This document shows positions 51,725 to 60,711 of a stretch of DNA of 64,000 nucleotides, piece after piece. A program made the translations under genes and the position numbers. The notes below the pieces were generated by a model. The model saw only the letters and a program-made list of their open reading frames with translations. It did no database searches and had not been told where the DNA came from. This DNA comes from Paenibacillus gorillae (lineage in GTDB: Bacteria > Bacillota > Bacilli > Paenibacillales > Paenibacillaceae). Location: positions 100,617 through 164,616 of the forward strand of contig NZ_CBVJ010000027.1 in assembly GCF_000513275.1 (NCBI RefSeq), read 5' to 3'. Positions within the stretch are counted from its first letter, which is position 1. Each line of letters opens with the position of its first letter.

Positions 51725-52225
51725 ATGAAAATTCAAACGGAAAGACTAATCCTTCGCAATACTGCGATTAATGATTTGGATTTTGTAGTAAACACGGAAA
51801 AGGATAATGAAAATAAAGCTTTTATCGGGCAATGGACATTTGAGCAGCATCAACAATCTTTAACAGACAAGGATATGCTTCATTTCATCATAGAAGACAA
51901 GCTGGGCGAAAAGGTTGGTTATGTGATCCTATCCGGTTTGCTGGATTCCAACAAGGCATTGTGTATCAAACGTATTGCAATTAATATCAAAGGTCAAGGC
52001 TATGGAAAAGAAGTGATGAAAAGCATTGTTGAATGGGCATTCGAGAAAACTGCAGCCCACCGGATATGGCTTGATCTAATGGACTTCAATCAAAGAGCTA
52101 GACATATTTATGAATCCATTGGATTTGTCTATGAAGGTACGCTGAGAGACAGTTATTTTAACGGTGAAAGTTATGAATCCATGATCGTAATGTCAGTGCT
52201 AAGACATGAGTACTGTAATTCGTAG
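51725..52225 (+). CDS. GNAT N-acetyltransferase, RimJ/RimL-like
   Basis: 166 aa, ATG with GAGGGAGCGGT upstream. Typical RimJ/L start (IQTERLILRNTAINDLDFVV), acetyl-CoA pyrophosphate loop IKGQGYGKEVMKSIVEWAFE, and the conserved RIWLDLMDFNQRARHIYESI GFVYEGTLRD with the Asn and Tyr used in catalysis by the family. The substrate is unknown. Separated by 19 bases from the phosphatase gene that follows, so they are likely co-transcribed. Confidence 0.93.
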   Translation: MKIQTERLILRNTAINDLDFVVNTEKDNENKAFIGQWTFEQHQQSLTDKDMLHFIIEDKLGEKVGYVILSGLLDSNKALCIKRIAINIKGQGYGKEVMKSIVEWAFEKTAAHRIWLDLMDFNQRARHIYESIGFVYEGTLRDSYFNGESYESMIVMSVLRHEYCNS

Positions 52226-52244
52226 ACGAATAGGGGGATCATCG

Positions 52245-52877
52245 TTGAAAGAATTAATATTAATCAGGCATGGCGAAGCTGAACATCTGCTGGCGGGATT
52301 AGTTGGCGGGTGGACGGATACCCGGTTAACGGAGCTGGGCAGAGCACAAGCAAAATGTACGGGGCAAAAAATATCAGAATGGTTATCAGATGCTTCTGTA
52401 CGTTTATACTGTAGTGACTTATCAAGAGCTGAGGAAACCGCCCAAATTATTGGCCATATTCTTGATAAGGAGCCTGTATCCGTCGAGGAGTTAAGAGAAC
52501 TAAACAATGGAATAGCTGCTAATTTAACTGCAGAGGAAGCAGATCAAGTAAGAAATCCAATAACCGAACCGGTTATTGATTGGGTTCCATATCCCGAGGC
52601 AGAAAGCTGGAGAATGATGTACGAGCGTCTGTCAGCATTTATGGACAAAATAAATAATGAAGCTAGCGATGATGTTATCGTATTAGTTAGTCACGGTAAT
52701 GCCATTATTTCACTTATTCATTATTGGCTGGAGTTCTCGCCGGATATGTTTAAGGTATCATTCGATATAGACCCTTGCAGTATAACACGATTGCGGATAA
52801 ATAAATGGGGCGAACGAACAGTTGCAAAGTTGAATGATACTTCCCACCTTGAAAATGCATGTTTTTCACATCTATAG
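52245..52877 (+). CDS. Histidine phosphatase family protein
   Basis: 210 aa from TTG 52245 (AGGGGG upstream). It has the phosphohistidine motif LILIRHGEAEHLL, the Arg in YCSDLSRAEETAQIIG, the Glu region LRELNNG and the second His in VLVSHGNAIISLIHYW, the complete catalytic set of phosphoglycerate-mutase-like phosphatases. Substrate unknown. The longer reading from 52206 would overlap the preceding gene. A hairpin at 52922-52964 follows. Confidence 0.92.
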   Translation: MKELILIRHGEAEHLLAGLVGGWTDTRLTELGRAQAKCTGQKISEWLSDASVRLYCSDLSRAEETAQIIGHILDKEPVSVEELRELNNGIAANLTAEEADQVRNPITEPVIDWVPYPEAESWRMMYERLSAFMDKINNEASDDVIVLVSHGNAIISLIHYWLEFSPDMFKVSFDIDPCSITRLRINKWGERTVAKLNDTSHLENACFSHL

Positions 52878-52921
52878 TTTCTGAATATATTGACCATCAT
52901 CCAACCTGATTGTTAGCTTAT

Positions 52922-52964
52922 GCCTAAGCAGTAGACGGAATCATTTAACGTCTATTCTTAGGTT
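52922..52964 (+). terminator. Terminator after the histidine phosphatase
   Basis: GCCTAAGCAGTAGACG pairs imperfectly with CGTCTATTCTTAGGT, followed by TATTTGT. Confidence 0.65.
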
Positions 52965-53102
52965 ATTTGTCATTCCCCCCGAGAGAATGAATGGTATACA
53001 GATAGAATAGAAAATGAAATTCCTATCGTTAATATTTACGATTGACTACATCTGCAAAAGGTAGTATTATTTTACCAATTTAGTTTTCGTAGGAGGATAT
53101 AG

Positions 53103-53897
53103 ATGTCAAATATTCAAGCAATTGTACTAGATTTGGACGGAACTTTGCTGGGCAGTGATAAATCGATATCTTCTAGAAACTATCAGGCGGTAAAAAGATG
53201 TTATGATTCGGGAATTCATATTATTATAGCAACGGGGCGGCCGCCTAGAGCGGCTAATCAATTTTTGAAGAAGTTCCCTTTTGCAGACTATATGGTTTAT
53301 TACAACGGCGCTTTAGTGACATGCAAATCTAAGCAAAGTGAGCAGCATATTAGTATCCCTACGGAAATCAGTCAACAGATTACTAATTTCATAGAACGGC
53401 AAGTATCTCAATCGTTTATCTCATACGAGGTTAACGACTCATGTTATACGTGCAGACCCATTCCCGACTCCCAGTACGCTCAATTAGGCATCCGCTCGAA
53501 TGATCCGAAACCTCAGGTTGTTGATAAAGCGTCTATTCATTCGCTTTCCCCGACTAAAATATTGGTTTTGGGCTGCAGCAATGGGAAGGATATATGCGAG
53601 CAATTCGGTGAGCAGGTGAACGTAATTGCAACCGATGGAGGAGTACTGATCCAAATTATGCATAAATCAGCCTCTAAGGAAAAAGCCGTGCAATGGGTGT
53701 TAAGCGATATCGGAGTCAAGTCAGAACATGTAATGGTGTTTGGGGATGACTATAACGATTTAGGCCTATTTCATATGTCCGGATTTCCGGTCGCCATGGA
53801 AAACGCCATATTAGAACTGAAAAATAATGCAGCTCATGTAACCGCTTCAAATGATAATGATGGTGTTGCTGTTGCCATTGAGAGATTCGTAGTGTAG
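53103..53897 (+). CDS. Cof-type HAD phosphatase
   Basis: 264 aa, ATG with TAGGAGG upstream. HAD motif I VLDLDGTLLGSDK, motif II ATGRPP, motif III Lys in SASKEKAVQWVL and motif IV MVFGDDYNDLGLF; the type IIB cap occupies residues about 85-185. Such proteins dephosphorylate sugar phosphates, FMN/PLP or nucleotides. Possibly in a loose operon with the Nudix and membrane genes that follow (38 bases, then no gap). Confidence 0.93.
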   Translation: MSNIQAIVLDLDGTLLGSDKSISSRNYQAVKRCYDSGIHIIIATGRPPRAANQFLKKFPFADYMVYYNGALVTCKSKQSEQHISIPTEISQQITNFIERQVSQSFISYEVNDSCYTCRPIPDSQYAQLGIRSNDPKPQVVDKASIHSLSPTKILVLGCSNGKDICEQFGEQVNVIATDGGVLIQIMHKSASKEKAVQWVLSDIGVKSEHVMVFGDDYNDLGLFHMSGFPVAMENAILELKNNAAHVTASNDNDGVAVAIERFVV

Positions 53898-53935
53898 TTA
53901 ACTAGTTTTGAGCACTCTATAAGGAGGTCGTACGA

Positions 53936-54424
53936 ATGGCGTTTCCGACACATATTGTATCAGCAGGCGGGTTTGTAGAAGATGGGCACGGTAATATTTT
54001 ATTAGTAAAAGCTCATGATGATGGCTGGGTGTATCCTGGAGGGATAACCGAAGTTGGGGAAAATCTGATTGACGGTGTCATTCGTGAAATTAAAGAGGAA
54101 AGTGGAATAGACGCCACGGTCAGCCATTTAATTAGTGTAGTCTCCAATACAGCGATCCATAAATGGTATGACGGTGTTACTGATGTTCCTACGAAGGTCA
54201 TGTTTGATTTCGTATGCAAGGCTGTCGGCGGCGAATTATCTGCTTCTGATGAGACGAGCGAATGCAGATGGGTTCCGAAGGAGAACGTTCTCGAATTTAT
54301 CACTTTACCGGGGATTCGCAAGCGTTATGAGGCTTATTTGAATTTTACCGGCTCTGTTAATTATATGGAGTACTCCACTGCGACAACGACAGAATGCGAA
54401 GTTAAGCTTCAGAGGAATGTTTAG
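53936..54424 (+). CDS. Nudix hydrolase
   Basis: 162 aa, ATG with AAGGAGG upstream. The Nudix box at residues 39-61 is complete (starts GGITEVGENLIDG, ends REIKEESG), giving Mg-dependent cleavage of a nucleoside diphosphate linked to another group. The N-terminus THIVSAGGFVEDGHGNILLV is typical of MutT/YtkD-like members. The stop is immediately followed by the TTG start of the membrane gene at 54425. Confidence 0.93.
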   Translation: MAFPTHIVSAGGFVEDGHGNILLVKAHDDGWVYPGGITEVGENLIDGVIREIKEESGIDATVSHLISVVSNTAIHKWYDGVTDVPTKVMFDFVCKAVGGELSASDETSECRWVPKENVLEFITLPGIRKRYEAYLNFTGSVNYMEYSTATTTECEVKLQRNV

Positions 54425-55108
54425 TTGGAACTGATAATACATACTCTTATTCACGCTGCTGCTGGTGCTAGTATCGCGTATCTGATTGGTAAACCGGATA
54501 ACTTTAAACTGCGAATACTACTGCTTACGTTTGGTGCGATTGCGGGCCTATCACCGGATTTCACGAAGTATTTCGGAGACATATTTTTTCATTCTGTATT
54601 ACTCGCACCAATAGCTGGATTATTATTCTCCTTCGTATTTACAAAGGTTCAACATAGTATTTCATTCATGTTAGGGTGGATAGTGTTCACTCTCTCTGTA
54701 GGGACTCATCTATTAATTGATTACATTGGAAATGGCGTTGCATTGTTTTATCCGCTAGCACAATATGAATATGAGTTCAGCGTAATCGATCGGGATGATT
54801 TATTGGTTCTTATTCCTCTAGCTGCCGCTGTGAGTATAAGTTTATTTTTCAGAAAGGGAAGAGGTGTTGTTATGGCTTGTGTCATAATCACCTGCCTTTA
54901 CCTTGCTTCATTAACTATTTTTAAAATTGAACTTGAACAAGCACTTGAGCGAAGATACCATGCTGATCACGTGACGTTATTATTAACCTATCCTGATCCT
55001 TTAAAGAGGGAATGGAAGTTTATGCTAAGAACGGATAAAGCTGCGGTCTTTGGCCGTTCATCCATTATGGGCACGAATATTCGGGTTGAAGATGAGAGTG
55101 TGAAGTAA
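54425..55108 (+). CDS. YdjM-like membrane-bound metal-dependent hydrolase family protein
   Basis: 227 aa, TTG start directly after the Nudix stop. Multiple membrane segments carry the family residues: an early His pair in IHTLIHAAAGASIAYLI, GAIAGLSPDFTKYFGD and VGTHLLIDYIGNGVALFYPL, the His/Asp positions that define the predicted metal site (DUF457 type). The long C-terminal soluble tail (residues about 165-227) is unusual. Function is only predicted in this family. Confidence 0.75.
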   Translation: MELIIHTLIHAAAGASIAYLIGKPDNFKLRILLLTFGAIAGLSPDFTKYFGDIFFHSVLLAPIAGLLFSFVFTKVQHSISFMLGWIVFTLSVGTHLLIDYIGNGVALFYPLAQYEYEFSVIDRDDLLVLIPLAAAVSISLFFRKGRGVVMACVIITCLYLASLTIFKIELEQALERRYHADHVTLLLTYPDPLKREWKFMLRTDKAAVFGRSSIMGTNIRVEDESVK

Positions 55109-55134
55109 TAAATGTAGAAGAACGGCCGCGTTCT

Positions 55135-55700
55135 TTATAATTTAAACTTCTCCTTAAGTTGTTCATCAGAAAGTTCTCCGATAACCAGTAGTTCAGTATA
55201 AGGATTCCCATCAATATTGAAGTATTCACAAAAGGCGGGCTCGGTTTTTAAACCGAGTCGTTTTTAGCTGACGAATGCGATACTGTACATCTCTTCCTGC
55301 TAAAGCCAATAGTCGATATTCAATCATCATATGCAGGAATCCATTTTGCTGGAGAACAGGAACACTTTGTCCAAAAATCTCAATAGTAAAGCCATCATAA
55401 TTGAAATTGCATACAACTGCTGTTTGATTTTGTACTATGGATTGATGTATCTCAAACTGATTACATCCCCCATATAACATCTTCAGATTTTTGAGTGAAT
55501 TGCGGAAAATTGTGCACTTCACAAATAATATCTAAATCGCTTTCCTCAATGTCTATATCAATTGGAATTGTACCCACCAATAATGGGGCGTAAAAAGTAA
55601 GACTTTCGAATATGTTCAGACTTGATAAGCAAATAAAAGCATTTCTTTGTCTCTCTGTACCCTGAGCTAGGTAGTGCATATTCGTCCAATTTATATTCAT
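55135..55700 (-). pseudogene. DUF4269-like protein broken by two frameshifts
   Basis: Read on the minus strand from ATG 55700: MNINWTNMHYLAQGTERQRN ... IDIDIEESDLDIICEVHNF in one frame, then CNQFEIHQSIVQNQTAVVCN ... IEYRLLALAGRDVQYRIRQL in the second, then TEPAFCEYFNIDGNPYTELL ... DEQLKEKFKL and a stop at 55135 in the third. The D-I-D-x-E-E-S-D-L-D pattern is nucleotidyltransferase-like. Joined, the parts make about 185 aa, a normal size for DUF4269. Two shifts make simple sequencing error less likely. Confidence 0.75.
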
Positions 55701-55804
55701 TAATAAGCTCCTTGCCTACGCACCCAAAAAAGCAGTGATATTTATCATATATAGTTACAAGCTTCGAGGCAGAGCGCTTCAGACTTTAGTATGGAATGAA
55801 TAGG

Positions 55805-55857
55805 GCATTATCAGCGGTCGTACCCTTACGGGATAGCTCGCTGATAATGCTTTTTTT
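55805..55857. terminator. Strong hairpin terminator
   Basis: GCATTATCAGCG / CGCTGATAATGC, perfect 12-bp stem, then TTTTTTT. It stands in the gap between the DUF4269 pseudogene and the Rrf2 gene, with no + strand gene just upstream. Confidence 0.85.
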
Positions 55858-55898
55858 GTTTGCCTACTGGTATGCCTCAGACGTGTAGCTGCCCATGC

Positions 55899-55960
55899 AA
55901 AAACACCTGCAAGGTAGTTCCCTATCCTATGGTAGGGTCTAATTATCTTGAGGTGTTTTT
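55899..55960. terminator. Second hairpin terminator
   Basis: AAAACACCT (55899-55907) / AGGTGTTTTT with an inner CCTATCCTATGGTAGG hairpin. The A/T tracts on both sides suit termination of the minus-strand Rrf2 gene. Confidence 0.7.
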
Positions 55961-56011
55961 ACGTGCTCTTATAAGGTTAGTCACCTGTGAAAGTCTATCA
56001 GACACAGAACA

Positions 56012-56515
56012 TTAGGACTTATTAGCACTTTCAAAATATTCACGAGTTTCTTTACGTGACTGAGGAGTCAGTACGCGGTCAAGCTCTTCGTTCAGCCATG
56101 TAAGAGTCTTATTCCGAAGCATATTGCGCATGCTTTCTTCTGCTTCCAGCATAGTTCTATTAATGACGCAGGGGGAAGCAACGGAGCATGCCCGGAAGTC
56201 TTCATCACGGCATAAGAACGTGTTATCTTTTATATTTTTACATTGAAATACTGGACTGGTACCTTCAACAGCTTCTACTACATCCCAGAATGTAATTTCT
56301 CCAGGAGGCTTGGCTAATTTATAACCGCCTTTAACACCTGGAACAGAGCTTACGATACCTGCCTTGGTAAGTTTACCAAAAACCTTGGAAAGATAAGTCT
56401 CCGAAATACCTTGAAACGCAGCAAGCTCTTTAATGCCAATAGTCGCATCCGGCGGAATATCGATTAAGTATACCAGGCAATGTAGACCGTATTCAACGCC
56501 AATACTATATTGCAT
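56012..56515 (-). CDS. Rrf2-family regulator with a four-cysteine loop
   Basis: 167 aa. Winged helix: EYGLHCLVYLIDIPPDATIG, ISETYLSKVFGKLTKAGIVS, VPGVKGGYKLAKPPGEITF. The ligand loop holds four Cys within 27 residues (CKNIKDNTFLCRDEDFRACS VASPC), more than the three used for Fe-S binding in IscR/NsrR, so it is probably a redox or metal-cluster sensor. It is divergent from the azoreductase operon, and palindrome-like sites lie at 56548-56565 and 56660-56678 in the shared gap, which supports control of both directions. Confidence 0.92.
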   Translation of the reverse strand: MQYSIGVEYGLHCLVYLIDIPPDATIGIKELAAFQGISETYLSKVFGKLTKAGIVSSVPGVKGGYKLAKPPGEITFWDVVEAVEGTSPVFQCKNIKDNTFLCRDEDFRACSVASPCVINRTMLEAEESMRNMLRNKTLTWLNEELDRVLTPQSRKETREYFESANKS

Positions 56516-56547
56516 ACAAAGACCTACTCTCTAAAAAAGTTATTATT

Positions 56548-56565
56548 AATCATCTTAGGTTGATT
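56548..56565. promoter_or_regulatory. Operator-like site 1 in the Rrf2/azoreductase gap
   Basis: AATCATCTTAGGTTGATT has AATCA/TGATT arms and lies 33 bases upstream of the Rrf2 start codon, a place for autoregulation. Confidence 0.5.
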
Positions 56566-56630
56566 TAAAATGCTTGTCAAATCTAGCGAGGCATTCATCT
56601 CCTTACCAGAAAATTGTTTTTGAGTCCTTA

Positions 56631-56678
56631 TTGACAGTGATAGAAATAGGCGTTATATTGTTGACAAGGTTAATCAAC
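56631..56678 (+). promoter_or_regulatory. Azoreductase promoter with operator-like site 2
   Basis: TTGACA (56631-56636) and TATATT (56654-56659) have ideal 17-base spacing. GTTGACAAGGTTAATCAAC (56660-56678, arms GTTGA/TCAAC) covers the start site and shares a GGTT(G/A)AT core with site 1. Confidence 0.7.
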
Positions 56679-56807
56679 GATTTACTTAATCGACGATTCA
56701 ATCGATCGACGTTAAATGGATTTGGAGGAGATCATTATAAGTTCATGATTTATTTGAAGTGGAGGAAATGAATCTGGTTGTAATCGAACACCAAGGAGGA
56801 ACCCGCT

Positions 56808-57431
56808 ATGTCGACTGTTTTATACGTAACCGCACACCCGCTGGCTGTGGGAGATTCTCACAGTATGACTGTTGGTCAACAATTCATCGAAACGTACAGT
56901 AAAGCACATCCAACTGATGAAATTGTTCATTTAAATCTTTATAAAGCAGATATTCCTCAACTAGATGAAGATGTATTGACCGGTTGGAATCAATTGAAAG
57001 GCGGACAGTCATTGGAGCAATTGAGTGCTGGCTCTCAAGCTAAAGTGACTCGTCTAAATGAACTGGTCGACCAGTTTCTTGCAGCCGATAAAATTGTCAT
57101 CGTAAATCCAGTGTGGAACTTCTTGTTTCCGCCTGTATTGAAGGCATATATTGATGCAATTTGCATACCGGGGAAAACTGTTAAATACACGCCACAAGGC
57201 ATTTTTGGCCTAGCCACTGACAAGAAGCTTCTTCATATCCAAGCTTCAGGCAGTGTGCTCACTAAGACAGGTTTGGAGTTTAGTCATCAATACTTGTCGG
57301 CCGTAGCAAATTTCATGGGAATACCATCAATAGAAGTTATTTATATCGAGGGGACAGGGTCACGGGATCAAGCTCCTTTAATTAAAGAAAAAGCGATTCA
57401 ACAGGCGTTTGAATTAGCCGCCCGTTTTTAA
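56808..57431 (+). CDS. FMN-dependent NADH-azoreductase
   Basis: 207 aa, ATG with AAGGAGGAACC upstream. Flavodoxin-like fold: YVTAHPLAVGDSHSMTVGQQ binds the FMN phosphate, VNPVWNFLFPPVLKAYIDAI and IQASGSVLTKTGLEFSHQYL hold the isoalloxazine, and FMGIPSIEVIYIEGTG ends the fold. AzoR/AcpD enzymes reduce quinones and azo compounds. First gene of an operon with an EamA transporter 9 bases later, divergent from the Rrf2 regulator. The ~130-base leader between promoter and start holds no clear structure. Confidence 0.95.
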   Translation: MSTVLYVTAHPLAVGDSHSMTVGQQFIETYSKAHPTDEIVHLNLYKADIPQLDEDVLTGWNQLKGGQSLEQLSAGSQAKVTRLNELVDQFLAADKIVIVNPVWNFLFPPVLKAYIDAICIPGKTVKYTPQGIFGLATDKKLLHIQASGSVLTKTGLEFSHQYLSAVANFMGIPSIEVIYIEGTGSRDQAPLIKEKAIQQAFELAARF

Positions 57432-57440
57432 TTATCCGCA

Positions 57441-58343
57441 ATGAAATACATCTTATATGTGTTAGCCGGGGCATGCAGTTTCGGATTATTAGCCACTTTT
57501 GTAAAAAAAGCTTATGAGTATGGTTACAGTGTCGGCGATGTTGTGGGCAGCCAGAATCTGTTTGGTGTCAGCATGTTATGGATATTGGTGATCGTAAATA
57601 AGAAATGGAATAAGCAGCCTTCAACGGCACAGATGAATACAACAAAGCGTCAAATTTTGTCGCTGATGGCGGTGGGCACAACAACAGGTTTGACTGGAAT
57701 GTTTTATTACGCAGCCTTGCAGTATATATCCGCTTCGTTTGCCATCATCTTATTATTCCAATTTACGTGGATGGGCATTCTTCTCGAAGCGATTGTAGAA
57801 CGCAGGAAACCGAATAAAGCAAAGCTTGTCTCGCTCGCTATCTTGTTTATTGGCATTATTACAGCAAGTGGTTATGTAGACGGGGGACGTCAGACTATAT
57901 CAGGGGTTGGAGTTGCACTCGGCTTGTTGTCCGCTATTACCTACACGCTTTTCATTTGGTTTAGTGGAAGAACAGCGAACCAAGTCATGCCTGTAAAAAG
58001 AAGTGCAATCATGTTATCTGGCTCGTTTATGCTTGCCATGTTCGTATTTCCGCCACATTTTCTTATTGATGGCTCTTTACACGGCGGTCTGCTGCCATGG
58101 GCTTTGCTGTTAGCCCTCTTTGGCATCGTCATTCCGCCCTTATTTTACGCAATTGGCGTACCGCATATTGGTGGAGGAATGGCAACCCTGTTAAGTGCAG
58201 CAGAATTGCCTGCAGCTGTTATTATGTCGTTCGCGGTGCTGCATGAATCTGTAAGCTGGCTGCAGTGGCTTGGAGTAGGGATTACGTTATGCGGTATCGC
58301 TCTGCCCGAGCTCATGAAGCGTAAAGCTTATCGATCTATTTAG
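57441..58343 (+). CDS. EamA/DMT-family transporter
   Basis: 300 aa, ten membrane helices in two EamA halves: the first ends near GITTASGYVDGG and the second runs from VGVALGLLSAITYTLFIWFS to the end. GGGMATLLSAAELPAAVIMS FAVLHESVSWLQWLGV is the typical second-half signature. Starts 9 bases after the azoreductase stop, so the same operon. Probably an exporter of a metabolite or drug, regulated by the Rrf2-type protein. Confidence 0.93.
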   Translation: MKYILYVLAGACSFGLLATFVKKAYEYGYSVGDVVGSQNLFGVSMLWILVIVNKKWNKQPSTAQMNTTKRQILSLMAVGTTTGLTGMFYYAALQYISASFAIILLFQFTWMGILLEAIVERRKPNKAKLVSLAILFIGIITASGYVDGGRQTISGVGVALGLLSAITYTLFIWFSGRTANQVMPVKRSAIMLSGSFMLAMFVFPPHFLIDGSLHGGLLPWALLLALFGIVIPPLFYAIGVPHIGGGMATLLSAAELPAAVIMSFAVLHESVSWLQWLGVGITLCGIALPELMKRKAYRSI

Positions 58344-58435
58344 TTTTTGGAATCAAGCGCAATATTTATGGTCAAAGTATCAGAGTGAGTATTTCCCAAA
58401 CGATAATATCGTATAAAACGAAGGAGTGTATGAAA

Positions 58436-58897
58436 ATGGAAATGAGATTGGATTATATGAAAGTACAACCGGAGTCTTTTCAAACGCTGTTAAAATTAGA
58501 GGGTTATGTAACAAAAAGCGGTCTTAATTCTAATTTATTGGAATTAATTAAAATTCGTGCTTCTCAAATCAATGGCTGCGCCTACTGTCTCGACATGCAT
58601 ACGAAAGATGCAATTGCGAGAGGGGAGACAACACAGCGGCTGTTCCTGCTTAATGCATGGCGCGAAGCTCCGTTTTATACTGAAGCAGAACGTGCGGCAC
58701 TGGCTTTGACTGAAGCCGTAACGAGAATTTCGGATGCTGGCGTACCTCAAGAAGTTTATGAGCAAGTTCGTCAACATTTTGATGAAGGTCAATATGTCAA
58801 CTTAATTATGGCAATTAATGCAATTAACAGCTGGAACCGTATGGCGATTTCCACAACTATGGTGCCAGGCGGATATCAGTCGGCAGTTCGTAAATAA
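58436..58897 (+). CDS. AhpD-like/carboxymuconolactone decarboxylase-family protein
   Basis: 153 aa from ATG 58436, with AAGGAG 9 bases upstream (the ATG at 58430 is too close). All-helical CMD fold with the redox pair CAYC in INGCAYCLDMHTKDAIARGE, as in AhpD-type peroxidase partners, and WREAPFYTEAERAALALTEA. It probably detoxifies peroxides or reduces disulfides, which fits the azoreductase and Rrf2 neighbours. Terminator at 58911-58944. Confidence 0.93.
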   Translation: MEMRLDYMKVQPESFQTLLKLEGYVTKSGLNSNLLELIKIRASQINGCAYCLDMHTKDAIARGETTQRLFLLNAWREAPFYTEAERAALALTEAVTRISDAGVPQEVYEQVRQHFDEGQYVNLIMAINAINSWNRMAISTTMVPGGYQSAVRK

Positions 58898-58910
58898 TAT
58901 TTGTCACGTA

Positions 58911-58944
58911 ATCCCTGTGCATCGATGATGGGCAGGGATTTTTG
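58911..58944 (+). terminator. Terminator after the AhpD-like gene
   Basis: ATCCCTGTGC / GGCAGGGAT with a 10-base loop, then TTTTT. Confidence 0.8.
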
Positions 58945-58977
58945 CTATGCTCCAAATAATTAGGTTCAGGGGGAACT

Positions 58978-59670
58978 ATGGGCTATAAAATACTTCTATT
59001 TGATCTGGATGATACTTTATTAGATTTTGGAATGAATGAATCGTATGCATTATCGAAGCTGTTTCAGCAGTTTGGTTACACGTTCTCGGATGAATGGTTT
59101 CAATTATATAACTCCGTCAACAAACAACTGTGGACGCAATACGAGAATGGGGCTATTGCGCTGGACATTGTGCTGAATTCAAGATTTTCGGAAACGATGC
59201 TGAAGCTCGGTAAGGTTGTAGACGGTGTTGAATGGGAAAATATATATAGAGAGCTATTAGGTGACGGTGAACAGGTTTTAATGGAAGGTGCACTAGAGGT
59301 CTGCCGGGCGTTATCTGCGTCCCACAGGCTGTTTGTCATTACGAATGGAATTACCCGCACACAGATTAAGAGATTAAAGCAATCAGGCCTTTATCATTTC
59401 TTCGAAGATATCTTTGACTCGCAAAGTATCGGATACCAGAAACCTTCGACTCAATTCTTTGATCATGTAATGAACCATATTCCAAATTTCAATAAAGAAG
59501 AAGCGCTCATCATTGGGGATTCGTTAAATACAGATATTAAAGGCGGCCAGTTGTCAGGTATTGCTACCTGTTGGATCAATAGAACCCTGCATAAGAACAC
59601 GCCTGCCATTCCAAGCACGTATACCATATCGAGCCTGGTTGAACTATTACCGATTTGCTCGTTAAAATAA
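58978..59670 (+). CDS. HAD phosphatase, YjjG-like (noncanonical pyrimidine nucleotidase type)
   Basis: 230 aa. Motif I LFDLDDTLLDF, helical type I cap, motif II FVITNGITRTQIKRLKQSG, motif III Lys in SQSIGYQKPSTQFFDHV and motif IV LIIGDSLNTDIKGG. The T-N-G and the IGYxKP stretch are characteristic of YjjG/YfnB 5'-nucleotidases that remove modified pyrimidine monophosphates. AGGGGGAACT lies just before the ATG. Monocistronic; the next 184 bases hold no gene. Confidence 0.92.
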   Translation: MGYKILLFDLDDTLLDFGMNESYALSKLFQQFGYTFSDEWFQLYNSVNKQLWTQYENGAIALDIVLNSRFSETMLKLGKVVDGVEWENIYRELLGDGEQVLMEGALEVCRALSASHRLFVITNGITRTQIKRLKQSGLYHFFEDIFDSQSIGYQKPSTQFFDHVMNHIPNFNKEEALIIGDSLNTDIKGGQLSGIATCWINRTLHKNTPAIPSTYTISSLVELLPICSLK

Positions 59671-59854
59671 TCCCTTGTGCCGTCTAAATTGTTACCTTTT
59701 GGTGACTATATCACAAAAAAGTGAGTACTTCCGTTTTCGCTGCGATTCATCCATACTAACGCTCAGAGGACATTCGTACGTTAAAGCTCATGCAATAATT
59801 TAGCTTCGATGTCCAATTCAATGAATGATTATATTCTAAAAGGGAGTGTTATAG

Positions 59855-60601
59855 ATGGGAAGATTTGACGGGAAAGTAGCAGTCGTAACAGGAGGTACAA
59901 GCGGTATTGGTCTAGCCGCAGCACAACAGTTTGTACAAGAAGGCGCCTATGTATTTATTACTGGACGCAGACAAGCTGAGCTGGATGCTGCAGTGAAACA
60001 GCTTGGGAAGAATGTCACAGGCGTTCGAGGGGATATTTCTAAATTAGAAGATTTAGATCATCTGTATGATATTGTACAGCGTGAGAAAGGGCATCTGGAT
60101 ATTCTTTTTGCAAATGCCGGACTAGGCTCCTTGCTTCCATTAGGCGAGATTTCTGAAGAGCATTATTATAAGACATTCGACGTGAATGTAAAAGGAACGA
60201 TTTTCACAGTGCAGAAGGCATTGCCTTTGTTCCCCAACAAAAAAGGATCGATAATTGTGACTGGATCTACTGCTGGCTCGTCAGGCATACCTGCATTCAG
60301 TATATATGGCGCCTCTAAGGCAGCGATAAGACAACTCGTCCGCAGTTGGATTCTTGATCTTAAGGGAACTGAAATTCGTGTCAATGTTCTGAGTCCTGGT
60401 ACAGTAGTAACGCCAGCTTACGATGAGTTGTTTGGTGCTAATCTAGAGGCCTTTCTGGAACAATCGAAAAATGAAATTCCATTAGGCAGGGTAGGGAAGG
60501 CTGAAGAGATCGCAAATGCGGTCTTGTATCTGGCTTCCAATGAAAGCAGTTATATTAACGGTATTGAATTGTTCGCAGACGGAGGTATAGCACAAATTTA
60601 A
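59855..60601 (+). CDS. Short-chain dehydrogenase/reductase
   Basis: 248 aa, ATG with AAGGGAG upstream. NAD(P) motif [17 protein letters not shown] at 56-57 ([11 protein letters not shown]), LFANAGLGS, catalytic Ser in [10 protein letters not shown] and YGASK with Tyr and Lys, then LSPGTVVTP. Arg in ITGRRQAE suggests NADP preference. The classical SDR set is complete; the substrate is unknown. The HxlR-type regulator follows 110 bases later and probably controls it. Confidence 0.95.
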   Translation: MGRFDGKVAVVTGGTSGIGLAAAQQFVQEGAYVFITGRRQAELDAAVKQLGKNVTGVRGDISKLEDLDHLYDIVQREKGHLDILFANAGLGSLLPLGEISEEHYYKTFDVNVKGTIFTVQKALPLFPNKKGSIIVTGSTAGSSGIPAFSIYGASKAAIRQLVRSWILDLKGTEIRVNVLSPGTVVTPAYDELFGANLEAFLEQSKNEIPLGRVGKAEEIANAVLYLASNESSYINGIELFADGGIAQI

Positions 60602-60711
60602 CTGAGAGATACTAATCCGTATCAAGCTAAGGATAATATCATAAATGCTAGATTGTATCCCAACCAGACTTCGCATAATCTACAGGTCCAGTGCAGTCTG
60701 GCGGGGATTAA

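Noticed and set aside
56574..56771. 65-aa ORF upstream of the azoreductase
   Set aside because: It overlaps the promoter and operator-like sites and encodes no recognisable protein.
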